From NCBI GenBank assembly GCA_964462125.1, contig CAYWXT010000136.1, positions 1 through 14,763 on the forward strand: DNA of 14,763 nt. The letters are read 5' to 3'. A model generated the notes under the pieces. The model worked only from the letters and a program-made list of their open reading frames with translations. It did not search any database and was not told the DNA's origin. Below are positions 1 through 7,006 of this stretch, piece after piece (within the stretch, counting starts at the first letter, position 1; each line of letters begins with the position of its first letter). Source of the stretch: JAWLFY01 sp964462125. Its GTDB lineage: Bacteria > Planctomycetota > Planctomycetia > Pirellulales > Pirellulaceae. Made by a program: the position numbers and the translations under genes.

Positions 1-425
1 CGCGGTGCGAGTCGAGATCAAACGCTTGCAATGGCGGGCTGACGTGCCAAACTGATTGTGCTTGGTCGGAGGATAGAGCTCTGGTGAGGAACAAGTGCGA
101 GCGCCGTGCCAAGCGAAACGTCGACCGGTGGCGGTGTCGCATGACGCCACCCACTTCCCTTCGCTGTTTCCGCGGGTGCGAAAAACCTTTCGGGCACGAT
201 TGGGCGAACCCCCGACAGGATGTCGCCGCCCTGTTCAATCCGCCGGACCGAAGATTCCACTTCCCGCTGAACCAAGACACCACGCTCGGCAGCTGGTGAC
301 GGGTGCACGACACTCGATGATCAAGCCGAAACGGTCCATCGTCGTTTGCAGCGTTCATTCGTGGTTGTAACGACGACGTCTCTCGATTTGATGCTGAATA
401 GCGAAGACGGAGACTCCATAGGCCG
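1..425. other. Left-edge region with no supported gene
   Basis: No convincing gene is visible. A plus-strand frame is open from the window edge to a stop at 297-299, and a minus-strand frame is open over much the same bases (308 down to 18). Neither has a recognisable motif, and open frames on both strands are common by chance in GC-rich DNA. The plus frame is unusually cysteine- and arginine-rich, which argues against an ordinary protein. It could be the 3' end of a gene starting outside the window. An inverted repeat (CGTCGTT at 340-346, AACGACG at 369-375) is the only notable structure and lacks a T-run. Confidence 0.4.
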
Positions 426-689
426 TCATCCCAACACGATGCGGATCGCCAACCAGGGAAAAAAGAAGAACAGGATGACACCGAGTTTAAGCAGTCCCAT
501 CCCGCAGTAGAAGATCACGTCCAACTCGTGTGCAGTAAGGCCGAACATTCCACCGTGCAACCGCTGAACGAAATTGCGTGTCAGCCTAAAAATTCCGAAC
601 CAAGCCAGCAGCAACAGAAAGCCAAAAATCCAACAGTACAACAGCACCTGTGTGAACGCCTCGAACAGTTCCACGTTGGCGTCGGACAT
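426..689 (-). CDS. DUF6868 family small two-helix membrane protein
   Basis: An 87-aa protein with two hydrophobic segments, about residues 13-36 and 62-85, joined by a basic and polar loop. The loop reads RLHGGMFGLTAHELDVIFYCGM, broken here as RLHGGMFGLT then AHELDVIFYCGM. This resembles the pattern I know from DUF6868 proteins: two membrane helices around a conserved RLHG-x-x-F-G-L stretch, followed by a Y-x-G-M and a lysine in helix 2. It should sit in the cytoplasmic membrane; the function of the family is unknown. The start at 689 is supported by AAGGG about 9 nt upstream. It lies 25 nt downstream of the cupin gene on the same strand, so the two are probably cotranscribed. Family assignment is from memory of the pattern and was not searched. 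Confidence 0.72.
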   Translation of the reverse strand: MSDANVELFEAFTQVLLYCWIFGFLLLLAWFGIFRLTRNFVQRLHGGMFGLTAHELDVIFYCGMGLLKLGVILFFFFPWLAIRIVLG

Positions 690-714
690 CGTCTATTTCC
701 CTTGCACCAGTTGC

Positions 715-1029
715 TCAGTCGTAAAACACCGCCAGCCACACGGTCGGCTCCTTCGGCGTTGTCCACTCCACTCGATGCTTCTGGTTTGCCGGAATCAGCA
801 AATGGTCGCCGGGCTTCAAGTGAACTGACTCGGCGTTCTCGAACTGCAGTTTGGCTTCGCCTTTGAGCACAACGACCCACTCGTGTTCCTCTTGATCGTA
901 CCAGAAGCCTTCGGGACTGGCGTGGCCGGTGGAGACGATTCGTTCGATGCGGACGTGCTGGTTCTCGACGAGGACTTCGATCAGTTCCTCTGGAAAATCG
1001 GTCGGCACGTTGACGAAGAGGTTCTTCAT
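715..1029 (-). CDS. Small single-domain cupin protein
   Basis: A 104-aa protein that consists of one cupin beta-barrel. Cupin motif 1 covers about residues 41-63: G41, E48-H49-E50, then LKGEAKL with G57. Motif 2 covers residues 73-90: PGDHLLIP followed by H85. The candidate metal ligands are E48, H49 and H85. The canonical HxH pair of motif 1 is reduced to one histidine, so metal binding may be altered. The length matches stand-alone cupins of the 'cupin domain-containing protein' type common in bacteria, for which no specific reaction can be assigned. No strong Shine-Dalgarno sequence precedes the ATG. The gene lies between the 86-aa gene (105 nt gap) and the DUF6868 gene (25 nt gap), all on the minus strand. 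A housekeeping small-molecule role is more likely than any link to the CRISPR operon. Confidence 0.85.
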   Translation of the reverse strand: MKNLFVNVPTDFPEELIEVLVENQHVRIERIVSTGHASPEGFWYDQEEHEWVVVLKGEAKLQFENAESVHLKPGDHLLIPANQKHRVEWTTPKEPTVWLAVFYD

Positions 1030-1134
1030 TACGACACCAAAGAAGTCAGTCCAACCCGGGTGCGTCGCTTTCAGCCCACGGCAATCGCATCAAGGTTACA
1101 CGGCAGGGCGAGAAGGTGACGACAGCGGTCGACG

Positions 1135-1395
1135 TTATCGAGGCTTGTTACGTCCGCGACCGTTGTAGACTCGCTTTAGTCGGGGCAACCCCCCATTGGC
1201 TTGGCCACGACGGCGAAGGTTCAGCAGCCTTTTGTTGAACGTCGCGCGATCGACGTGCGTCTCCGCGGGCAATTGGCGATTGACGCGGGTGTGAAACTCT
1301 GCAGCAAGCGAGGGGTCCGAAAGGATTTGATCCGCGGGCACGTTGTAGAGTCGGTACTCGGCAATGATGGCCGAATCGAGGGTAATCACTGGCAT
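1135..1395 (-). CDS. Conserved-looking hypothetical protein, 86 aa, basic C-terminus
   Basis: I do not recognise a named domain. The 86-aa product has an acidic, hydrophobic N-terminal half (residues 1-40, with AEYRLYNVPADQILSDP) and a strongly basic C-terminal half (about residues 50-86) with FNKRLLNLRRRGQANGGLPR and a GRGRNKPR tail. The second half could bind nucleic acid, but that is inference from charge alone. No signal peptide or membrane segment is seen. The ATG at 1395 follows a stretch read on the minus strand as C8-T5, so expression could be sensitive to slippage there. It is transcribed divergently from cas3, with about 390 nt between the two starts, and may share regulatory sequence with it. 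It may begin a minus-strand unit that continues into the cupin gene. Regular frame, position and codon use make it likely to be a real gene. Confidence 0.65.
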   Translation of the reverse strand: MPVITLDSAIIAEYRLYNVPADQILSDPSLAAEFHTRVNRQLPAETHVDRATFNKRLLNLRRRGQANGGLPRLKRVYNGRGRNKPR

Positions 1396-1482
1396 GTGTC
1401 ACTCGAGATGGACGAGAAAAAGGGGGGGGTCGACTGCAACAGAGTAGCGTGGATTGAATTGGGTGAAAACCCTTCTATTCAC

Positions 1483-1498
1483 TGTCAATAACTTGACA
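1483..1498. promoter_or_regulatory. Operator-like palindrome overlapping the cas promoter
   Basis: TGTCAA, a 4-nt centre (TAAC), then TTGACA: a perfect 6-bp inverted repeat. The right arm is exactly the -35 box of the plus-strand promoter leading to cas3. The left arm, read on the minus strand, is also TTGACA, which could serve as a -35 for the divergent 86-aa gene, though I see no good matching -10 on that side. A dimeric repressor binding here would block the cas promoter directly. No regulator gene is identified in the window. The palindrome is seen; the regulatory role is inferred. Confidence 0.4.
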
Positions 1499-1520
1499 AT
1501 CGATCTCGGCATGCGATACT
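1493..1520 (+). promoter_or_regulatory. Predicted sigma70-type promoter for the cas operon
   Basis: TTGACA at 1493-1498 is a perfect -35 consensus. GATACT at 1515-1520, 16 nt further on, matches the -10 consensus at four of six positions including the key second A and final T. Transcription would start near 1527, giving a leader of roughly 255 nt before the cas3 ATG at 1783. This is long for a cas operon and includes all the hairpins described below. Confidence 0.5.
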
Positions 1521-1542
1521 GAGCGGGTCGGTGGCGGATGGC

Positions 1543-1655
1543 CTTCCATATCCGCAAAGTCTGTGCGGCCTCGTTGAAGGTTGACCGTGAAAAGAAGCGG
1601 GAGCTTCTACCGGAGATTTCCTCCGCAGTCGCTCGACTGCGGCCTCTTCGGAAAC
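1543..1655 (+). CRISPR. Possible degenerate two-repeat mini-array upstream of cas3
   Basis: Unit A (about 1543-1580) and unit B (about 1616-1655) share TTCC, then TCCGCA, a loop, and then TGCGGCCTC followed by T and a purine-rich GAAGG or GGAAAC end. Unit B contains a perfect hairpin, CCGCAGTCG (1623-1631), CT, CGACTGCGG (1634-1642). Unit A has the shorter CCGCA (1552-1556) and TGCGG (1564-1568). Corresponding CCGCA motifs are 71 nt apart, which fits about 36-nt repeats with a 35-nt spacer (1581-1615). Stem position and the endings GAAGG and GGAAAC resemble type I repeats that Cas6 proteins cleave at the stem base. The units are clearly diverged, with a 3-nt loop difference and different 3' ends, so this is not an ordinary array. 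Alternatives are a structured 5' UTR or chance in GC-rich DNA. Confidence 0.42.
1593..1608 (+). other. Perfect hairpin with GNRA-type loop inside the putative spacer
   Basis: AGAAGC, GGGA, GCTTCT forms a perfect 6-bp stem closed by a tetraloop of GNRA type. It lies in the middle of the 35-nt interval between the two repeat-like units. An acquired spacer has no reason to be self-complementary, so this favours either a structured leader RNA or a specialised guide rather than a normal spacer. No T-run follows, so it is not an intrinsic terminator. Confidence 0.5.
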
Positions 1656-1668
1656 ATGGAACGGTGGG

Positions 1669-1691
1669 CCTCCGCCAACCGATGTTTGCGG
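1669..1691 (+). repeat. Third hairpin with the unit-B stem motif
   Basis: CCTCCGC, 11 nt, TGCGG is found here and also in unit B (1620-1638), with exactly the same spacing. The stem is CCGCCAAC (1672-1679) and GTTTGCGG (1684-1691), with one mismatch and a CGAT loop. The distance from unit B is 49 nt, so it is out of register with a 71-nt array period, and the flanking repeat-like ends are absent. It may be a more decayed repeat copy or simply a further element of a structured leader. Confidence 0.3.
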
Positions 1692-1782
1692 ATGCGATGG
1701 CGGCACGTCGACGTTCGGTGGGATCGTGGATCCGTCGGTTCACACCGCGTGTACGCCACGAGAAGCAGAAAGGCACGGAGTG

Positions 1783-4638
1783 ATGGCTGAGAGGGCAACC
1801 GACTTGCATGAGTTTGCGTCCTGGTTCTCGGCCGCGACAGGACACGATGGGCCGAGACCGTGGCAATCGGTGTTGGCGTCCGATCCGGATTGCCAGAATC
1901 GGCTGATCCGGATCCCGACGGGAATGGGGAAGACGCTCGGCGTTCTCGCGGCTTGGTCGTTTCATCGACTGGTCCGACGTGACCCGTCCTGGCCGCGGCG
2001 ACTGGTGTGGTGTCTCCCGATGCGGACGCTCGTCGAACAGACCGAACGCGAAGCACACGGCTTTCTTTCGCAAGTCGACACCTCAGGCCCGGTCCTCGTA
2101 ACGACGTTGATGGGAGGCCGCGACGAAAGCCGATGGTACGACGATCCCGACCGCGAAGCCGTGCTGATCGGGACGCAAGACATGTTGCTGTCACGCGCCC
2201 TCAACCGAGGGTACGCGATGGGACGTGCGGCATGGCCGCGAGCGTTCGGACTCATCAACGCCGACACGCTATGGGTGATGGATGAGGTGCAATTGATGGG
2301 AGTCGGGCTGACGACCAGCGGTCAACTTCAATCCGTTTGTACGGAATCCGACCGACGCGTGTCGGCGCTGCATGCCGGCAACGTCGATGCCAACCGGGGC
2401 GACCGGATCGCTCCCCCGCGGTTTACCTGGTGGATGAGTGCAACACTCCAACCGCAGTGGTTGCGAACGCCAGAAACCGAATCATTGATCGACGCGATCG
2501 AGCCGTCGGCGGTGGGAGTCGACGCGAATGACCAAGTCGGGCCCGTGTGGGACGCGTCGAAGTCCCTGGCGCGAGTTACCGGCGACTCGGAGAGATGGGC
2601 CGAGCATATCGTCAACGCAATCGGCTCATCGAGAGACGAAAGTCCCGGGGATTCCAAGTTGGGTGTCGGCCGATCGGAGGGGGCGGGGCAGGCACGGCAA
2701 GCCCTGGTGGTGGTGAACACTGTCAAGGAGGCGGTCAAGCTGTACCGGGTTCTCCGAAAGTCAGTCGGCGACGGTGACGATGCGGCAGAGATCCGGTTGC
2801 TCCACGGTCGCTTTCGCCCGGCCGAACGTCGAAGTTGGGCCGACATCCTCCGCCGACAGGAAAAGCGGGAACGTGACCGAATCGTCGTCGCGACGCAGGT
2901 GATCGAGGCGGGAGTCGACATTTCGGCCGACGTTCTGGTTTCCGAACTCGCGCCGTGGAGCAGTCTTGTCCAACGGTTTGGACGCGCCGCACGATACGGC
3001 GGCCAGGCTCGGGTCGTCGTCCTCGATCGAGAGCCCTCGGATCGGTCCTCCGCCGCCCCGTACGAGTTGACAGAACTCGACGCGGCACGAGAGGCGATCG
3101 ATGAGCTCAGCGATGTATCGATTCGGTCGATCGAACGTTTCGAACAAGCGTTGAGCCGGTCGGCCCCGGACCGACTCGGCCGGCTGTACCCCTATTCCCC
3201 GCCTCATGTCCTGTTGCCCCGCGAAATCGACGAGCTGTTTGACACGAGCCCGGACCTGTCCGGGGCCGACATCGACGTCAGCCGCTTCATTCGGGAAGGT
3301 GCCGATCGCGACCTAGTCGTTTTCTGGCGAACTTTTCCCGATTCGGCCCGGCCGGACCCAACGGTCCAGCCCGACCGCGATGAACTGTGTGCGGTTCCGA
3401 TCCAGGACGCCAAGCCGTGGGTCAAGAAGAACAGCGGTGAGAAGCGTTCGATCTATCGTTGGGATTACCTCGAAGGCCGTTGGATCCCCGCCCGTGCCGA
3501 TTCGCTCTGCCCAGGAATGATGCTCCTAGCGGACGCGAAAATTGGCGGATACAGCGTGGAACTGGGATTCACCGGTGAAAAGCCTGACCGAAAGGCACCT
3601 TCACTCGATCTGACGGAGCGGCAAGGGGACTCGGCCGGTATCGATGACGCGAACGTCGGCCCGGCGGAAGACGAACGGGCGGAAACGACGGAGCGGCTCA
3701 GCCAAACGCACACCTGGAAAACGATCGCGACCCACGGGGCCGAAGCGGGACGCGTCGCGAGGCAGAAAGCGACGTCACTCGGTCTTCCGGAACATCTAGG
3801 CGATCTGATCTCGCTTGCCCTGCGGTTGCACGATTGGGGTAAAGCCCACCCGGCGTTCGCCCAAGGGACGTACCGCGTCGAGCCGTCGCGCGCGGACTTG
3901 GCCAAGGCGCCCGAGGAGGCATGGCGACCGTTAATTTCGTTCTACGACACGCCGGAGTTGGGACGTCGCCGAGGATTTCGCCACGAACTGGTCTCCTCCC
4001 TCGCGACGCTCGAACTCTTGCGACAAGGCAGCGGTCCGCATCCCGGCCATCTCGATTCACGCGCCGAGGCACGCGGAGAGAGTACCGACGAAGCGGCTGC
4101 CGGCGACCGAGCGACGGAGACCCAGGAGTGGGCGGCTCAAGAGATCAAGGATCATCCGATTTTTGACGAACTCGCGCGTTTGGCGCCCGACGAGTTCGAC
4201 TTGCTGGTCTTCCTGATCGCTTCCCATCACGGCAAGGTGAGAGCATCGATCCAAGCAACGTCGCTCGACCAACAGTTCGACTACGAGAACTCAGACCTGG
4301 TCGGATCCGGGATGCCGATCCGGGGAGTCCGCGAAGGCGATCCGCTTCCCTCCGTCGCACTCCCCGGCGCCGACGGAAACCCGGTCGCGATGCCGCCGCT
4401 GACGCTCAGCCTGACCCCGGCAGCGATCGGACTTTCCCCGATGTACGGACGCAGTTGGGTCGACCGTGTCGGAGGGTTGTTGCGTCGGCATGGCGCGTTC
4501 GAATTGGCGTTCTTGGAGGCGGTAGCCCGATCGGCCGATGTCGCCGCGTCGAAGCTCGACACGGCCGACCCCTTGCTCGCCGACGTCACACTCACCGTCC
4601 CACCAACATCCGAACCGACGCTCACTTCGTCGCCGTAA
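1783..4638 (+). CDS. cas3: Type I-G CRISPR-associated helicase-nuclease Cas3 (C-terminal HD)
   Basis: The 951-residue protein has the superfamily 2 helicase first and the HD nuclease last, the order known from type I-G (I-U) Cas3 and opposite to most type I systems. Helicase motifs: Walker A IPTGMGKT ending at T51, DEVQ at 167-170 (the DEAD/H position), SAT at 219-221, ATQVIEAGVD before the C-terminal motif, and QRFGRAAR at 397-404. HD domain: H651, H683-D684 in HDWGK, H734 and H815-H816 in SHHGK, so the metal-binding set looks complete. It should be recruited by the crRNA complex to unwind and cut target DNA in the cytoplasm. I chose ATG 1783 because GGAG and AAAGG lie just upstream and the helicase starts soon after; a GTG at 1726 is in frame but adds only unconserved residues. 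It is first in the operon, 5 nt before csx17. No frameshift or lost motif is seen. Confidence 0.95.
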   Translation: MAERATDLHEFASWFSAATGHDGPRPWQSVLASDPDCQNRLIRIPTGMGKTLGVLAAWSFHRLVRRDPSWPRRLVWCLPMRTLVEQTEREAHGFLSQVDTSGPVLVTTLMGGRDESRWYDDPDREAVLIGTQDMLLSRALNRGYAMGRAAWPRAFGLINADTLWVMDEVQLMGVGLTTSGQLQSVCTESDRRVSALHAGNVDANRGDRIAPPRFTWWMSATLQPQWLRTPETESLIDAIEPSAVGVDANDQVGPVWDASKSLARVTGDSERWAEHIVNAIGSSRDESPGDSKLGVGRSEGAGQARQALVVVNTVKEAVKLYRVLRKSVGDGDDAAEIRLLHGRFRPAERRSWADILRRQEKRERDRIVVATQVIEAGVDISADVLVSELAPWSSLVQRFGRAARYGGQARVVVLDREPSDRSSAAPYELTELDAAREAIDELSDVSIRSIERFEQALSRSAPDRLGRLYPYSPPHVLLPREIDELFDTSPDLSGADIDVSRFIREGADRDLVVFWRTFPDSARPDPTVQPDRDELCAVPIQDAKPWVKKNSGEKRSIYRWDYLEGRWIPARADSLCPGMMLLADAKIGGYSVELGFTGEKPDRKAPSLDLTERQGDSAGIDDANVGPAEDERAETTERLSQTHTWKTIATHGAEAGRVARQKATSLGLPEHLGDLISLALRLHDWGKAHPAFAQGTYRVEPSRADLAKAPEEAWRPLISFYDTPELGRRRGFRHELVSSLATLELLRQGSGPHPGHLDSRAEARGESTDEAAAGDRATETQEWAAQEIKDHPIFDELARLAPDEFDLLVFLIASHHGKVRASIQATSLDQQFDYENSDLVGSGMPIRGVREGDPLPSVALPGADGNPVAMPPLTLSLTPAAIGLSPMYGRSWVDRVGGLLRRHGAFELAFLEAVARSADVAASKLDTADPLLADVTLTVPPTSEPTLTSSP

Positions 4639-4643
4639 CCGCC

Positions 4644-6983
4644 ATGAAATCGAACCCGACACCTGCCGATTACCACGACGGCGTCCGGACTCACCGAGTC
4701 GAGGGCTGCGCGCCGACGCCTCTCGCACATTACCTGAAGGCACTCGGCGTGCTGCGAGTGATCGCCGAACAACTCGACATGAACGTGCGGGGTTGGTGGC
4801 ACGATGATCGGTTCCATTTGTCGACGCGTTTGGACCGCGACCAGATCGACGATTTCTTCATGCATCACTACGCCCCGACCCCGTTGCTCGCACCGTGGAA
4901 CGGGGGAAGTGGGTTCTACCCGAAAGACAAAACGGTCGATATCGAGGCGATCGCGGAGAGTACGGCGGATCGATTTCGGACGTACCGTGACGCGATCGTG
5001 ACGAGTCGGAAGTTGATCGCGAGTCTCGACGAAAAACCGAGCAAGGGGGCCGAGAAGAACGGGATCATCAACGCGTGTCGGAAAGCATGGCGTGGGCCCG
5101 CACTCCAGTGGCTCGACGCGGCTATCGCGCTCGATTTCGAAGGCGAGCCGGCGTTTCCGGCGATGCTGGGAACGGGCGGAAACGACGGTCGATTGGACTT
5201 CACGATCAACTTCATGAGCCATGTCGTGGCGTTGTTCTATTGTGAGTCGGCCGACGGTGCGCCAAGGGCCAACGCCTTTGAGTCGCTCTCGGCCGCTTTG
5301 TGGGAACAGCGATCGGATCAGCTCGAACATTCCTCGATCGGGCAGTTTTTTCCCAATGCCGCGGGCGGCCCCAACGGCGGCAGTGGATGGGAAGGGGGAA
5401 TCGGGATCAATTCTTGGGATTTCGTGCTAATGCTCGAAGGGGCCGTCCTCTTCACGGCCGGGTTGTCGCGTCGTTGCCGGTCGCAATCGCTCCCACAAGC
5501 GGCCGCCCCGTTCGCGGTCCGAGCCAGTGGATGTGGACACAGTTCGTCGGAAACGAGCGAAACCGGACCGCGCGGTGAACAATGGGTCCCGCTGTGGTCA
5601 CAGCCCGCGTCGTATCACGAACTGCGGTGCTTACTTCGTGAGGGGAAGTGCGAGATCAACGGGCGCCATCCGGCTCGCGGGATCGAAATGGCCCGCGCCG
5701 TCGCCCGAATGGGTGTCGCGCGCGGGATCGCCGCCTTCGAACGGTACGGCTACATCGAACGCAATGGATTGAGCAACCTCGCCGTTCCCTTGGGGCGATT
5801 CTCCGTCACTCCTCGAGGACACCAGCGACTGTTGGATGAAGCGGCCGAATGGATCGACCGCCTCCGTCAATTGGCGACAAACAAGGTGGCGCCCAACTCG
5901 CTCGGCTTGGCTTATCGCGGATGTGAACAGGCGGTGTTCAATTGCGCCCGACACGGCCACGGCGGCGATTTCCTGCGATTGCTCGTCGCGATGGGGCGAG
6001 CCGAAGACCAATTGCTTGCTTCGCCAAAGTTCGCGGCCGAGCACTCGGCGTCGCCGATCCCGCGAATGTCAGCCGCCTGGTTGCCGGTCGTCGCCCAGGA
6101 TACGCCGGAGTTTCGCATCGCCACTGCGATCGCCTCCCAGCATGGCCCGCTCGACCCGAAAGCGAACAGCGTCCGAGAACCGTGGGTCCCCGTCCGGTTC
6201 CATTGGCTTCCCTACCAACCTCGCACCAACCGATTCCTGTCAGGCGAAGGGGGGATTCAAAGCGGGCCGGACCAGTCAGCACGTGGCCTCCCGTTGGAAA
6301 ACGCCTTGATCGCCGTGATGCAGCGGCGTCTGTTGGCATTCAATCGAGGAGTGTTCATCCGGCCGCGTGACGTGGACCGCCCGGATGAACACAAACTCCT
6401 GCCGCTGCGTCCGGTGTCCCCCCGGTTTGCGTGCGGTTGGGCGGACTTGTCCGCGTTTCTGGCACACACGACCGACGACGCGGAAATCCTGGCGATCGCC
6501 CGCGGGTTGATGGCGATCGATTGGCATTCCGCCACCAAATTCTCTCCTCCGCGGTCGTCCCGACCGGGTCACGGAGTAGGCTCGGCGATATTTGCCGGGT
6601 TGAGACTCGCCTTGCCCGTCTTTCCGGCCATTCGAACGGACGACGACGGTCGATCACGCCGCGCCGTTCCCGTCCGCTGTGACACCACCGTGTTTGAGCG
6701 CCTGGTTGCCGGCGACGTCACGGCCGCCTACCAGACGGCCGTTCGCCGCTTAACCGTCGCCGGTCTCCGTCCGCGGTTGACGGTGGCGACGGCGAGCCCC
6801 GCCTTCGCGCGACGTCTCGCGGCGGCGATGGCGATCTCGACCAGCCCAACAACGCTCGACCGACTCGTCATCGCCGTGATTGACCCGGACGATGACCCAC
6901 CCGATGACGACAGGGGGGCCGACGACCATGGCGATGCCGCCCCCGAGATAACCTTTTCGGCGCCATCGTCGGCTCGCCGTTGA
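4644..6983 (+). CDS. csx17: Type I-G large subunit Csx17 (Cas8g/Cas8u2)
   Basis: A 779-aa protein matching the Csx17 pattern: GCAPTPLAHYLKALGVLR near residues 21-38, FFMHHYAPTPLLAPWNGGSGF split as YAPTPLLAP and PWNGGSGF (84-91), GGIGINSWDFVLMLEGAVLF around 251-271, RNGLSNLAVPLGRF around 372-385, and LAYRGCEQAVFNCARHGHGG near 415-435. Csx17 is the large subunit of the type I-G surveillance complex, expected to recognise the PAM and help recruit Cas3; no separate small-subunit gene is present. The ATG at 4644 follows the cas3 stop by 5 nt. The frame is open further upstream inside cas3, but conserved sequence begins only after this ATG. No clear Shine-Dalgarno is seen, so translation may be coupled to cas3. 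An Asp-rich low-complexity tail (about residues 746-768) precedes the end and looks dispensable. Confidence 0.95.
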   Translation: MKSNPTPADYHDGVRTHRVEGCAPTPLAHYLKALGVLRVIAEQLDMNVRGWWHDDRFHLSTRLDRDQIDDFFMHHYAPTPLLAPWNGGSGFYPKDKTVDIEAIAESTADRFRTYRDAIVTSRKLIASLDEKPSKGAEKNGIINACRKAWRGPALQWLDAAIALDFEGEPAFPAMLGTGGNDGRLDFTINFMSHVVALFYCESADGAPRANAFESLSAALWEQRSDQLEHSSIGQFFPNAAGGPNGGSGWEGGIGINSWDFVLMLEGAVLFTAGLSRRCRSQSLPQAAAPFAVRASGCGHSSSETSETGPRGEQWVPLWSQPASYHELRCLLREGKCEINGRHPARGIEMARAVARMGVARGIAAFERYGYIERNGLSNLAVPLGRFSVTPRGHQRLLDEAAEWIDRLRQLATNKVAPNSLGLAYRGCEQAVFNCARHGHGGDFLRLLVAMGRAEDQLLASPKFAAEHSASPIPRMSAAWLPVVAQDTPEFRIATAIASQHGPLDPKANSVREPWVPVRFHWLPYQPRTNRFLSGEGGIQSGPDQSARGLPLENALIAVMQRRLLAFNRGVFIRPRDVDRPDEHKLLPLRPVSPRFACGWADLSAFLAHTTDDAEILAIARGLMAIDWHSATKFSPPRSSRPGHGVGSAIFAGLRLALPVFPAIRTDDDGRSRRAVPVRCDTTVFERLVAGDVTAAYQTAVRRLTVAGLRPRLTVATASPAFARRLAAAMAISTSPTTLDRLVIAVIDPDDDPPDDDRGADDHGDAAPEITFSAPSSARR

Positions 6984-6995
6984 CCGCTTCCTTTC

Positions 6996-6999
6996 GGAG
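6996..6999 (+). promoter_or_regulatory. Ribosome binding site that fixes the csb1 start
   Basis: GGAG ends 7 nt before the ATG at 7007. It favours that ATG over the in-frame TTG at 6980, which would overlap the csx17 stop and lacks such a site. Confidence 0.6.
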
Positions 7000-7006
7000 C
7001 TCCTTC

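Noticed and set aside
407..428. GACGG/CCGTC stem as a terminator after the DUF6868 gene
   Set aside because: Only a 5-bp stem with a 12-nt loop, overlapping the stop codon, and no T-run.
1726..1782. GTG at 1726 as the cas3 start
   Set aside because: It adds 19 residues without conservation. ATG 1783 has purine-rich sequence just upstream and the usual short lead-in to the helicase.
1543..1782. A CreT-like small toxin RNA accompanying the repeat-like units
   Set aside because: I see no mini-ORF with a strong ribosome site and clustered rare codons in the leader, so there is no evidence for a toxin partner.
1399..2073. Minus-strand open frame (224 codons) across the leader and the start of cas3
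   Set aside because: It is antisense to the cas3 helicase region. Its only repeated phrases come from the palindromic hairpins read backward.
4281..5330. Long minus-strand open frame (349 codons) under the cas3/csx17 junction
   Set aside because: It lies fully antisense to two well-supported cas genes, has no recognisable motif and has the Arg/Ser-rich composition typical of antisense frames in GC-rich DNA.
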